This document shows positions 47,101 to 58,554 of a stretch of DNA of 64,000 nt, one piece after another; position 1 is the first letter of the stretch, and the number at the start of each line of letters is the position of its first letter. Made by a program: the position numbers and the translations under genes. This stretch comes from Rhodamnia argentea (taxonomy: Eukaryota > Streptophyta > Magnoliopsida > Myrtales > Myrtaceae), in contig NC_063156.1 of NCBI RefSeq assembly GCF_020921035.1, positions 23,112,283 through 23,176,282 of the forward strand. The letters are read 5' to 3'. Below the pieces are notes generated by a model. The model worked only from the letters and a program-made list of their open reading frames with translations, was not told the origin of the DNA and made no database searches.

Positions 47101-50100
47101 CATGTATCCCTTACAAAAATGAATAAACGATAAATATTCTCATTTTCCTCGAAATTGTTTAGACATAAATTATTATTGATATTTTATCAAAATATCTTTT
47201 ATTGACTAATTATTTCAAGCGGTAAAAATGTTTTCCAAATCATTCATTGTCCGTGAAACAAACAGAGCCTAAATACAGATCAAAGGCAGCAATTTCAAAT
47301 CACCTCTGAAATTGATGATCAGAATTTGAAGAAAGTCTAAAGCCAGGCAGAATCCCATTTTCCTTTCCAGTCAATCTTGGCCTGTCCTGAAAATCCAAAC
47401 TAGGTCTTGACGGCTCTTCCACTTCTTCAACAAAAGTTCCGAAGTCATAACCTGAGCAAAATGTACATTATGTGAGACATTAGAACCCTTGAAGAGAATT
47501 TTCTCAAATAACTAACAAAGCAATAATTGGAAGTCACAGAGAAGCAGTGAAGTATTCAATTATAATATTTGCATCATAGAAAAGATCAACGTCTGCACAG
47601 CATATATCTCTTGCTTTTGGGAAGTCAGATCATATAAAAGTAAATTTTCCCAAAACAGGAAAGGCCATCAACCGAGATTTTGGCCATCCTAACCTGACAG
47701 TGTATCGAGATAACAAAATAGCATGCAAGTTTACTAGAAGAAAATAGTATCTTCTGCATTTACATTAAAGAGACATCAACAGAATGTTCCAGTCCATTAA
47801 CAAGTACTACGCGAAAGATCAACTCCATCAGCAGCGGCAAGTAAATGCTCCAATGCTGATGTGCCCTAATAAAATTACTCACCGGATGCATAGACATCCT
47901 CATCTTCAGCATCAAGTTCTTCAAGTGCACCAATACCGAAACCAGGAGCAATATTTCTTGCTGAGAAGACCCAAACCAATGACAGTAGTCAACCCAATGA
48001 CATTATTTAACCCAAAACACTGACATAAGATGGCCCTCGCTAAGCAAATGACAAAACAACTCATCCGGAGCTCTCCTGAAAGGGAAAGGTGAAAGAAATG
48101 CACATATGGAACCAAAAACGAATTCTCACTTTGGGACCCTGTAAATAATATAGCTTACACTTGGAAAAATTATCTTTTGTAACGCTGCTGTACGCATGCT
48201 CTCTTCCTCCAGATGTGCGCAACCGTTTACTTTCTGAAAGTTACAAGGAGGCTAGTCAGCACAAGCCGTTGCAGAGAGAAGGCTTGACAAGTTATCCTTA
48301 TAATTAGTTACCCCTGAATTCTGGAGCGGAAAGAAGGATTGACAAATTAGTCTTATAAGTACTTACCCCTAAACTCCGGAGCATGCTTGTAGGGATCATA
48401 ACCTAACCCATGCAAGTCTTGCTTTGGGTTCAGAACGTATACCTACAGCAAAAAACATAAGAGATGCAATTGCCAGCTTCAAAATCTTGCATCTATATGG
48501 GATAGAGACAGCCTAAGTACAAAACAAATACATAAGGAATCATGAATCCTCAAATAAATCAGCAAGATAACCTTCTTACAGGAGTGCTTTTAGATGGTTT
48601 GGAACCAGTATCTGCGGGAAGCTCCAGAAGATCTTCAAAATCACCATTGATAGGCTCAGATTCAACCTGTGCATTTGTTTCATCAGATGTAAATGCCAGG
48701 AAAGCTTTCCTAGCTTCCCTACGTGCATCTACAATCATGTAAACCATTAGACGGGGTAAAATCCAGGCAAACTCAAAAGGCAAGGTAATTTGCAAATAGA
48801 GCTGTTAGTGGTAAAAAATTAGAGTTTCCACACCAGATTAAAAGACTAGAAATGTAAATAATGAACAATGGAAGGTGTCGTCCTCTCTAGACTAAATAAG
48901 GACACAAAATATGCTCTTCCAATTCCGTCTCTTATAAAGGCCATTTCACTTGGCTAACGACTAGAAATGTAAAAATAAACGATGGAAGGAGTCCTCATCT
49001 CTAGATTAAATGAGGGCACAGAATATGCTCTTCCAATTCCGCCTCTTATAAAGGCCATTTTACTTGGCTAAACAATACCTGAACATACAATAGGAACCTA
49101 TGAACTACCGTGGTAATCATGAATTAACCACAAGACCCGCCATCCTATGGTCTTATATATGGATTCATAGTCCTGTATAATAGAGTTCCAGGTAGGATAA
49201 AACCACTGAAGCATGTCCTATCTGGCCATACAACTGAAGCTGTATAAGCTAGTGGCACCTTGACCCTTTTCAAGACTAAAACAGCAGATGATGTAAACTC
49301 CACATGAATCAATGACACAGTTCTCACAAGGATCTAGTCAAGTACATCAATACTCTAAAATTAACTGTCGTTGGTTAACAAAAGAAACACACCATACAGC
49401 GACTTAGTTTGCATATCCTTGATGGAATGACCATGACGCCATCCCATCTTCTTGAGCAATTTCACACCTAAATGAGAAAATAAAGGAAATCAATGCAGCA
49501 TAAGCATATTGCCAGCAATGGAAAAAAAATAACATAATTTCAAAGTAATTTATAAGTATCTATAACGAACCAATAGATTCTGTCACTGGAAGAATGAGTT
49601 CATCGGGAACTGGTCCAGGAATGGCTGACTGCCTGAAAAAGAGAAGACACATTATAAGCAGACAAAAAATTGATGTCCACTAAAGATGGAAAAATATCTA
49701 GCGAAACACAAAAACCAATCGCATTCAATTTAAGCATAAAGAAATCTCAAGGAACTTGGATGGGCATAAATTAAGATATGTGGCTTTGTGGGCTGCTAGG
49801 TTCAATTGAACATCCATGCTAAAAAAACGCCATAAATTTTGATTTCCAAATGGTAGATTCTCTAGCTGTCACGTTATAATGAAAATTATAAAGTTCCAGA
49901 CAGTTTCGACGTCATCACAACATAACCAGGAACCAACTATTACCAAAGACTCCCATTGTATTGCAATCTGATCAACAGGTGACAGTAAGATATTAGAAAA
50001 TTTTGGGAAGAACTTTTTTTTTTTTTATAAAATAACCAGGAACCAACTATTACCAAAGACTCCCATTGTATTGCAATCTGATCAACAGGTGACAGTAAGA

Positions 50101-52146
50101 TATTAGAAAATTATGACATGAACCTGTGTTGTTGCTCCTTTTCTGCCTGCTTGCGAGCAAGTTCTGCAGCTGTAAATCCAAACGTATCAAATTGGGATGA
50201 CGTCGCCAAAGAACGACCCTCCAGCTCCTGAATGAAAAAAAATGACAAATAAATATAAAAACATGTCCCAGCAATACTTAATTAAATTGAGCATTGTTAT
50301 GGCTGTCTACAGAGCACAATATAAGAGCCTGCTATTCTTTCATCAAAATTATTACTGAGAGAGGGAGGGACTGGTCATAGACTGCTGCAAACTCAGCCAA
50401 ACTTATCAGTGTAACAATGATAACAACCCAAGCGAAAAACACTAAACCAAAGCCGAAATCAGCTAATTTATTGTATTGCTCTAAGCCCCTTCCACTTCAG
50501 CGGCTGGTTATCGCACTTAATAAACCCAAAAGACATGGAAAGCTGACTTTGCAAGTTGTTGTAAGCAGCGAGCCTACTATTATCACAGATGTTGGCATGT
50601 AATCTATTGAGCAAGGCCTTCCAACCCAATCAAGCCGACCTTGCCCTCTCCAGACAGATAATTCTGAAAGGATAGATGCCAAATCAAACAGCACTCCAAT
50701 GAAAATAAGTTCAACACTTTCATATAGCACTAGCACTTTATCAAAGCCAGGTGCAGCATATTTTTTGTCTAAACTCAACTTTCTTTTATAAGTGAAAGGG
50801 TGGTGAGGGTTCTAAACTCTACTATTTGGTATGCACTAAACACTTAAAAGTATGGGTTCATAGATAGACTGGTCCTCCTAAAAATCCTAAACCCCAAACA
50901 CCACAGAAGTCCAGCAGTAGATATATGTTGAGATAATAGATGCAATCATATAAATCTGATAGAGAATTCAAATGAGATAACAAATCGCCATATTTACAAT
51001 TGTAAAAGCTAGTTCTTATGCAAACACGCAAGCACATATATACATATACGACAATTCTAGTAGAACTTACAGCTTTCTCGTCATCATCTAAGAAGTTCAA
51101 AATGTTCTGCTGTTTCGCTTCAGCTCTGTTCTTCCTGGATGACGTGAATGACTGCGGAGCCCACCCTGAAATTTTTGTAAGAGAAATTGAAAATAAAGGT
51201 TTATCTGGTAAACATGTGAGCATCCTAGTAAAAAAAAAAAAAAAATGAGACATACCCTCTTTGGTACCCACTGTATTGTAATATCCAGCAGAAAAACCTC
51301 CAGTAAATGCACCATGGAATCTTCTCCGTCCTTCTTCGTCTCTGACCTGGAGAATTGTAGAGTATAAACTAATGTCTGTGCACTCAGCTTCAATGAAGAA
51401 AGTGTCTCTTATATATGACAATTCAACTTCAGTTTGTGCAGACCGAAAACTTGCAATCTAACTGCATATAAGTCCATTCCCAGAACTGGCATTGAACACG
51501 AGAGCTAAGCATTTTTCAAAAAGTACAAAGGAGGAAAGTCCCCTGCAATTCTTAAGAACCTTTTCGGTTATTTGCTGTCAATAATTGAAAATCCACAGAA
51601 TTCGCCGATGAAAGAATGCCAGGAAACAGTCAATTATATTGTTCCTCTGTTTGTAACCCAAAACAACATCAAGTTTAAGTATCAAAATGCAGATTTACGC
51701 CAGTCTTAATACTCTAATCTTCTCCGCGGCCCAACATGCCATAGCTTTCCATTGAGAAACTAATCAACCAGGCTACACAGGTCACTCATCTAAACGACCT
51801 TCCACCGCTATCACCATTGCCGCAAGGAAAAACCTACAGCTGATGAACGTAATTCCAGCTAACTTCTCTGATATGAAAACCTGGTAAAGCACAGAGACTT
51901 CGCAGGGACACGGGAACTTCAAATGCGGAACACATGTTTCCACATATTTCGAATATTCTGACAGAGCAACGTGAAAAAAAAAATGCTCAAAAGGAGGAGA
52001 GTTACCTCCTGCTTCCACGCGGGCAAGGATCGCAAATTACCGGAGGCTTCAGCGAGGGCCTTCTTCTTGCGGCTCGACACCCCCTCCTCGCGCTCAATCG
52101 GCGTGCCGAAGAACACGAAATCCTCTTCGTCCGAATCCATTACCAT
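44176..52146 (-). CDS. TGH: G-patch protein TOUGH (TGH)
   Basis: Nuclear RNA-binding protein that assists DCL1 in pri-miRNA and pri-siRNA processing. Sixteen exons join in phase: 52146-52006, 51346-51256, 51165-51071, 50227-50124, 49632-49571, 49467-49393, 48728-48580, 48442-48367, 48233-48159, 47960-47883, 47451-47304, 46882-46399, 46309-46034, 45954-45826, 45429-45217 and 44928-44176, giving 982 residues; I recall the Arabidopsis protein as about 930. The N-terminus ([39 protein letters not shown]) is the TGH-specific region. A G-patch follows ([20 protein letters not shown]), then a SWAP/surp module ([32 protein letters not shown]), the motif [13 protein letters not shown], and a long Arg/Ser/Lys-rich tail. 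ATGs at 52146 and 52140 are both in frame. Introns hold a MITE and two duplications. No coding defects were seen. Confidence 0.96.
47042..47269. mobile_element. Tourist-like MITE in a TOUGH intron
   Basis: A 228-bp element with inverted ends GCCTCCATTTGTTTTTAGG and, from the right, GGCTCTGTTTGTTTCACGG, each followed by a shared ATGAATGATTT. TAA is duplicated on both sides (47039-47041, 47270-47272), as expected for the PIF/Harbinger group. It lies in the intron between the exons ending at 47304 and starting at 46882. Confidence 0.7.
48844..49075. repeat. Diverged 115-bp tandem duplication in a TOUGH intron
   Basis: GACTAGAAATGTAAATAATG at 48844 recurs from 48959 as GACTAGAAATGTAAAAATAA. Both units contain ATATGCTCTTCCAATTCCG and TCTTATAAAGGCCATTT. 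About one in ten bases differs. Confidence 0.85.
49922..50112. repeat. Exact 81-bp direct duplication beside a TOUGH splice donor
   Basis: ATAACCAGGAACCAACTATT through AGATATTAGAAAATT occurs at 49922-50002 and again at 50032-50112, with a T-rich spacer of about 29 bp. The second copy ends only 11 bp from the donor of the exon at 50124-50227. It looks recent, or is an assembly duplication. Confidence 0.9.
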
Positions 52147-52439
52147 ATCCCTCGGATTGAATCAATTAGCAGCGATGCAATGAAACCCAGGACAAGGATT
52201 GAAGGATCGAGCGGAAGAAACGGTGAATTTCTAGGGTATAATCAAGAAGAGGCGAGAGAGAGCAATCGAACGCACGGCACGGACCTCGCGAGTCGCGAGT
52301 GTCGAAGGCCACGGAGGCTAGAGAGACGAAGAGAGCAAAGACGACGACGTGATTCTGGAGAGTGATAGTCCCCACAGTCGGTAGACGGAAGAATGCCAAA
52401 ATTTTTTTTTTTTTTTTTTTTTTGGGGGTGTCGAAACAT

Positions 52440-52570
52440 TGAATAATTTAGAAAAATATTTTTAATTTAAATAAAATTTATTTTTTCTTGAATTTTAAAA
52501 AATTATTGATTAATTACTTCAAGCGACGTAAGCAATCATTTTCATAAAAAATATTTTTTAAAATCGTTCA
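52440..52570. mobile_element. Fragment of the Tourist-like MITE
   Basis: TTGATTAATTACTTCAAGCG and ATCATTTTCATAAAAAATAT resemble TTGACTAATTATTTCAAGCG and the end of the MITE at 47042-47269. Only one end seems to be kept. Confidence 0.4.
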
Positions 52571-52680
52571 TTTTTATTTCTAATTCTATCCGTTAGTTTT
52601 TGTAATGCAATCTGGTAAAAAAAAAGAAGATAAATAACATGTTTAAATTTCAGTTGATTGAACTTCAATTTTTAATCTTA

Positions 52681-52922
52681 GGAAAAATTTCAAATAAAGA
52701 CATGAAGTGCCATCGTTTTTTCAAATAAGGACTTAAAGTGTATCTTGTTTCAAATAAGTACCTGAAATACCCTCTATATTTCAAATAAAAGCCTGAACAA
52801 AGGATATTCGTCATTTGCTTTTTTTTTTCATTTTTCAGAAAATGAAGGGAAAAAACAAAAGAAAAAAAAAATGACAAAAATATCTTTGATCTTGGTAATT
52901 AGACCCTTATTTGAAATTTTCC
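52681..52922. mobile_element. Small MITE with internal repeats
   Basis: GGAAAAATTTCAAATAAAGA on the left is mirrored by GGAAAATTTCAAATAAGGGT read from the right. Inside, about 35-bp units of the form CAAATAAGGACTTAAAGTG recur three to four times. A related, more decayed copy lies in reverse at about 63015-63230. Confidence 0.55.
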
Positions 52923-53595
52923 TTTTTTCTTACATTGACCATTGTATTAGCTTATTAGCTTTATAAGAAACAAGTAACTTTTTGACCTTTTAGGCAGCCA
53001 CGTGTATGTCAATGGAGTAATTCAAATCACTCTATTACAAGTGCATTCAGTTTTTATACAAGCTTTTGCTCGGTTATTCTTCCCGGTTCAATCAATTTTT
53101 TTGTCCAATTCAATCGAATCTTCAATTGCCGCGCTAAATCGCAACTTCGAGACGACTTGTCTATCCTATTGCTTGGAGATTGATGGTAAAAATAATATGT
53201 TTAGGTAATTAAGCATTTCCTAGGATTTATGCGAGTGAAAGAAAGGAAAACTTTTAATTTTTCCACGCCCTTCCTGTTTTCTCTCCGTCCCCTCATTTCC
53301 CCACACGTTATCGCGAATTGATAAGGATTTAGAATCTCAAAACGTGGCAACCTATGATGAATGCATGCATTTAGACCCAAGCCAACCATACACATACCAA
53401 TGAATATAAGTTTTTCGCCGAAATTTCAAAATCGACCCTGTGCCATTAGCCAAATTCAATTTTGGTTCATGTATCGTGTTTCATTATAGTTTATCATTCG
53501 AGGACAAACTTTAATTTACCGTCGAAATAATGATGGGACATGTTAAGTTTGGCAAATCGACATATGGCACCTACGTGTGCAAGTTTTAATAAGAT

Positions 53596-54124
53596 AAAAT
53601 TACCAACAAAATTTTAAACATACTTCAATTGTGTCAATTCAGTTCTAAGCCTTTTTTTTTTTGCCAATTGAGCCCTAAATATTTTGTATTTGTGCTAATT
53701 CAGTCAATTCAAATGACCGGCATCGACGTTGATATTTTTAATAATTTTTTAAATTTTATTTATATTTTTAATAAAAAAAATTTGTGAGGGCTAACAAGAG
53801 GCTACCGACCACTGGGTGAGGGCTCGCCACCCTTGCCCAATGGTCGACGAGGGCTTGCAAGCCCTTGCCCGATGGTCGACAACCTCCCTGCCAACCTTAA
53901 AAAAAAGGGAAAAAAAAAGATGACAAGAAAAAAAGTTATTAAAAAAAGTAAAAAATTTCAAATAACCAATAATTATTATAAATTGTCATCATCAATGCCG
54001 CTGGTCAAATAGACTGAATTAACACAAATGCAAAAAGTTTAAGACTCAATTGGCAAAAAAAAAGAATAAGGTTTATGATTGAATTGGTTCAATTATAATA
54101 GTCTTAGGACTTTTTTGGTAATTT
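53596..54124. mobile_element. Mutator-like MITE with AAATTACCAA ends
   Basis: Inverted repeats of over 100 bp: the left reads AAATTACCAACAAAATTTTA and TGTGTCAATTCAG, and the right, on the other strand, AAATTACCAAAAAAGTCCTA and GAACCAATTCAATC. Both ends later share a GCCAATTGAG word. The core is GC-rich (CTTGCCCAATGGTCGACGAG). Ends of this type are common in plant MULE-derived MITEs. Confidence 0.6.
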
Positions 54125-54130
54125 CCCCAT

Positions 54131-54800
54131 TTTTATAAAATTACATTTTTGGTCCACGTGCTTTTAGGACTGTTCGCTTTTAATCCGACAAAACTAGTCC
54201 TCATGTAATTTTTCAACAAAAATCAATTTCTTTCATCGCATCTTAGTCCAAAGTTGTATGGGAAGCTTGAATAAAAACCAAGTATCAAATGGTAATCCAT
54301 ATATTTTTACAAGTCTGCCCAATCTAATAGAAGGTCCTATTAAGATAAATGCCAACGTGCGCAGGTTTTTATGATAAATATGGTGTTGATACAACCATTT
54401 GAAGGTTTATTATAAACTCTCAATATTATTTTAGCCATAAATAGCGAGCTAAATGTGATTAAATTATTTTTAAAACGAACCTTGTTTTTCCTAGAAGCAA
54501 TCCTAGATGCTTTCTATATAGATCTATATGGAAAATATGAATGTCAATCTCACTGCCTATGATGAAATTCATCTTAACGATCGCAACCAATCAAACTGCA
54601 GCCCTTGTGAACGCGGGAATCACCAATCAATGGTTCGTTTCAAATCGACATGTTCATAAATTTACCGATAAAAGCAAGATAAAAGAAATCGAGTTTTTAT
54701 TTAATAATATTTCAAGGACTAAGTTTAAAAATAAAAAGCACAAGGCCTAAAACGGTTCATTATTAAAAGCATCGGGACCAAAAATATAATTTTTTGGAAA
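54131..54800. mobile_element. Second inverted-repeat element in the nest
   Basis: AAAATTACATTTTTGGTCCA..CTTTTAGGACTG on the left resembles the right end read in reverse, AAAATTATATTTTTGGTCCC..GCTTTTAATAATG. It lies directly beside the element at 53596-54124. There is no coding capacity. Confidence 0.45.
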
Positions 54801-56132
54801 CTCGAGACAATCAGCACCACGCGTCGATTGCAAGTGCCGACTCAACGTATTCCGTCCACGTGTAGTAAAAAAGTTGAATTTCGTCCTTGAATTGTTACCA
54901 GAGATAAGTCGAAAGACTAAATGTGCTTGAAATATAGTATAATGAGGACCAAAAACTGAATTCATACAATAGGAAAGAGGACAAGTTTTATAATTTCCTG
55001 AATATTTTTTCCTTGCCGATATGCTAATCATGGGATTGGGCCATGGAATACGTCCTTATTGGGCCTCATGGATTGGCAGGCTCCATCGTTGGCAGGCACC
55101 TTTCGAATTGAGATAAACCCAGCGATGACCAATCGTGCATCTTGACAATTTCTTTGTAACGACGCTCGACGAACATCTGAATACTACATGGCTCTTAATA
55201 GAAGTTGTTCACTTCAGAACACCGCGTAAACATATAAGACACGCTTTTCCGTGGTGTTTTAATCGAAACGGATCAAATCGCTGCTACGAGAAAAGATCGA
55301 AGCACTTAACAATGAAACGCTAAGTGAAAACCGCAAAGCAAGTTCTGATCGACTCTATACTAGCAAACTCGATTTTAAAAATAGAGACGACTCGCGCAGA
55401 AACCCTGTGAATCTCTATCGATATTCTCGGGTGCAAGAACAGACCTTCCGGAGGAGGCAGCGCCATGATTTCCAATTTCTTATCTGTAGTCCCGCATGAT
55501 TAGAGAGGATCGGTCATTTTCAAAGTTCGAATTTCGTCCGCATAAGGACAGCATGGACGGACGCAAGGACGGGGGGATGCTGATCAAGTCCGATGTTGGG
55601 GGCGTGCCGAGACGATATCGTTGGCGGTGGGGGACATTGGGGCCCACGGGCTTCGCCGAGGTGTCTATGTCGGACTTGTCCCATTCGGATGAGAGAATTT
55701 TGGAACCGGGGGGGCCCAGCCAAGGGACGGACCACCGCAGCGGGGAGATGTCAGGACTGGGGCATGCGGCAGTGTAAGCCCTTCACTTCACCCAACAAAC
55801 ACATGAGAGGCCGAGAGAGTCCTGTGATCAATTGTTCGAAACCCCAAAGACACCGAATTGACTCTTATTTTTGCTCTTTCACTTATCCTATGTTTCACAT
55901 CTCCCGTGTTTTGATTCATTTTTAAAATTTGACACCCCCTCAAAACATTCCGTATCATTTGAATGTCGACATGTAAAATACACCTCTAATCTCCTAAAAA
56001 AAAAAGTTGAATACTACTTTGAATCGTGATGAAAAAGTGAATAAAAAGCACATTTCGATTTTATTTACGCCCAAGCAAATAGGTCATTTGCTCTCTGAAA
56101 TGAAAAAAAAAAAAAAAAGAACGCATCTCTAA

Positions 56133-56994
56133 GGGCGCGCATGATAACACTTCTACTTCAAAAAATCAATTTCTTGTCGGAAATTGATTTTTTTGCTTCT
56201 ACTAAGAAGCAAAAGTTGATTTTTTCTACTTACGCTCCATAAGTTGATTTCTGATCATAGAAATTCGTTTAGTAATGATTGAAAATTTCTAGTTCTAAAA
56301 CATTATTAACAGAAAATCTTTTATGAAGAATTATTGTCGGTAGCCTAAAAATTTCTACTTCATTTTAAATTTTTTAAATTTCTTTAAAAAATAATTTTTA
56401 TTTTTAAAAATATTATTTAATTTTTTTAAAATAAAAGGATATTATTGATATTTTACTTCAAATGGTTGCGGCGGTCGGTGGGCGATGGTCGGCGGTCATG
56501 GTCAGCGGAGGGCGGAGGTCACGGCCCGCGGCAGAAGGCAACGGGCGATGGTTTGTGGTTGGCGGTGGTCGCGCGGTAGGCGGCAATGGTTGGCGATGGT
56601 GATGGCCGGTGGTTGTCAATGGCGGTTAGCGGTTATCGCTAATGGTCGGCGATGGGCGGCGACGGAAGTTGGAAGAGGCATGCCCGATCGAAAAGAGAGT
56701 GAGGGTTTAATGAAAAGAATGTGAGGTAAGAAGTACTTTGTGAGCTTTTTTTTTTTTTTTTTTTTGGTTCAAGAAATACTTCTTAAGTTGAGAAGTTACT
56801 TTTTTTAACTTTTCAAATTGAGGAAAAACTTCGGATGTGAAGAATCACTTCAAAACTAGAAATTTCTTTCGTAAATAAAAGTCTTTACCAAACGAATTTT
56901 TGCTTTAAAAGTTACATTATCAAACGAATTTTTTCTCCGGAAGAACTTATGAAGTAGTAGAAATCTACTTTCATAAATGTTACCATGAGCAACC
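56133..56994. mobile_element. Harbinger-like MITE with GC-rich core, copy 2
   Basis: An 862-bp element with ends GGGCGCGCATGATAAC and, from the right, GGTTGCTCATGGTAAC. TAA is duplicated at both sides (56130-56132 and 56995-56997), fitting PIF/Harbinger. The GC-rich core (about 56460-56700) is built of degenerate GGTCGGCGATGG-type units. It is an inverted homologue of 32840-33614 and ends about 610 bp upstream of the DUF617 start codon. Confidence 0.75.
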
Positions 56995-57606
56995 TAAGCT
57001 ACTACTACAAGATAGGGGGCTCTTCTCCGGCCACCGTGTCGGTGTGGACTGTGATGATATCAATTTCAAGACTGGAGGGGATAACGATAAGCGTTCTCGT
57101 CTTGGCAAATGCTAATTATGAGGAAACTGTGCTAAATGGGCGTCGTTCTTTCATGCGTGGCAGAATCTGGTTTAGTATAACAGAAGCGGTGTGGACAGGA
57201 GCAACTGTTCGTGTCTTGATCCTAGAGCAAAATAGCAAACTTGCTGCTGCTTTTTGGCATTCAAAGTCAAAAAAAGAAGTCAGTCAGTCAAGCAAGATCT
57301 CTCCCTCCTTCCCATCCCAATCCCAAACACTCGAAAGCGAAATTACACACCCCATTGTCCCCCGCTTTGATTCCTTTCCCTTTCCCTTTTGTGTTTTTTC
57401 CCCCATCTCTCTGTGAATATGTTGGTGGGGTCAGGAGTGTGTCTCTTTTGTCAGGATTCTCTTGTACCCCTACTACACCAAGCGAAGGACTAGAAGCACA
57501 AAGGTTTTAATGAGCCAGCCCCCACCAAAGTTCGAGTTTCATTAAAGAGAACGAAACCAAGAAGAATCCTCTCATTTACTTCGCCGACGACGACGACGAC
57601 GACGAC

Positions 57607-58554
57607 ATGAAGCCGCTCATGGCGAGAAACTCCCAGGACTTCTCCTCCAAGCGACACTTCCACTGGACCAAGAAGGTCGGAGCCGATGAGGACAACGACC
57701 AAGAGCAAGAAGGAGAACGAGACCGTGCTGCTCATGTTGTCCACGCTCTTCTCGGCGAACATGAAAGGAAGAGCAGCGAGCCGCAGGACAAGAAGGGCAA
57801 GCTGCGACCTGACCGAAGCAGCGAGGAAGTCGTCGTCGCCCATGACTCGGTCTCTCCATCCCCAACCGCCAAGAAGAAGCTCCAGGCCATTGCCGTCTCC
57901 AAGCTCCGGTCCGTCCTCGTCCAATTCGCCAAGAACGTCCGGTCTCATTCTCCGGGCGGCGGCGGCGGCGGCCTCGGGTCGAGAGTCGTGGGCACCATCT
58001 TCGGCCGACGCCGAGGCCACGTCCTGTTCTCGCTGCAGAAAGACGCGAGCTCTCAGCCCGCCTTCCTGGTCGAGCTCGCGACCCCCATCAGCGGGCTGGT
58101 CAGGGAGATGGCCTCTGGCCTGGTCCGTATCGCGCTCGAGTGCGACAAACCGGCCCAGAACAACGGCGGCAACAGCAACAGCAGCAGCAGCAGCAGCAAC
58201 AGCAACACCAAGAGGTTATTGGAAGAACCCGTGTGGAGGACTTACTGCAATGGGAAGAAGTGTGGGTTTGCAGCAAGGAGAGACTGTGGGCCTAAGGAGT
58301 GGAAGGTCCTGAAGGCAGTGGAGCCCATTTCGATGGGTGCTGGCGTCTTGCCCCTGGACGTTGAAGAAGAAAAAGGAGGAGGAGGAGGAGGAGGCCATGA
58401 GAGCGGTGGTCCAAGCGGCGGCGAGGGCGAGATGATGTACATGAGGGCCAAGTTTGAGAGGATCGTGGGGTCAAGAGACTGCGAGGCCTTCTACATGATG
58501 AATCCAGATTGCAATGGAGCTCCTGAGCTCAGTGTCTATCTGCTCAGGGTCTGA
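57607..58554 (+). CDS. MIZU-KUSSEI1-like protein (DUF617)
   Basis: Member of the plant MIZ1/DUF617 family; MIZ1 itself acts in root hydrotropism at the ER membrane, but this paralogue's role is unknown. A single exon encodes 315 residues. The first 90 are charged and variable. The DUF617 region follows: KLRSVLVQFAKN, GTIFGRRRGHVLFSLQKDAS, PAFLVELATPISGLVREMAS, EEPVWRTYCNGKKCGFAARR, MYMRAKFERIVGSRDCEAFY and ELSVYLLRV at the end, all family hallmarks. Simple-sequence insertions of Gly (GGC/GGAG) and Asn/Ser (AACAGC) interrupt variable loops. A run of GAC triplets ends right at the ATG; an ATG five codons later is also possible. Long antisense frames here are shadows. If memory is right, it is syntenic with At5g23100. 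Confidence 0.94.
   Translation: MKPLMARNSQDFSSKRHFHWTKKVGADEDNDQEQEGERDRAAHVVHALLGEHERKSSEPQDKKGKLRPDRSSEEVVVAHDSVSPSPTAKKKLQAIAVSKLRSVLVQFAKNVRSHSPGGGGGGLGSRVVGTIFGRRRGHVLFSLQKDASSQPAFLVELATPISGLVREMASGLVRIALECDKPAQNNGGNSNSSSSSSNSNTKRLLEEPVWRTYCNGKKCGFAARRDCGPKEWKVLKAVEPISMGAGVLPLDVEEEKGGGGGGGHESGGPSGGEGEMMYMRAKFERIVGSRDCEAFYMMNPDCNGAPELSVYLLRV

Larger units (their letters stand above)
53421..54990. mobile_element. Long-TIR (Mutator-like) element hosting two others
   Basis: The left edge (AAATTTCAAAATCGACCCTG..TCAATTTTGGTTCATGTATC) and the right edge read from the other strand (AAATTATAAAACTTGTCCTC..TTCAGTTTTTGGTCCTCATT) are degenerate long inverted repeats. The inside is occupied by two further inverted-repeat elements (53596-54124 and about 54131-54800). 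No transposase is visible. The borders are approximate. Confidence 0.45.
52147..57606. other. Transposon-rich region between TOUGH and the DUF617 gene
   Basis: The two genes diverge from here. The stretch holds a relic of the Tourist-like MITE (about 52440-52570), a small MITE (52681-52922), a nest of Mutator-like elements (about 53421-54990), a GC-rich patch with open frames on both strands (55496-55925), and a Harbinger-like MITE (56133-56994). NF-YB-like sequence, found here in Arabidopsis as I recall, was not seen. Confidence 0.6.

Noticed and set aside
57490-58020. 176-residue minus-strand frame
   Set aside because: Antisense shadow of the GC-rich DUF617 gene, whose sense frame carries clear family motifs.
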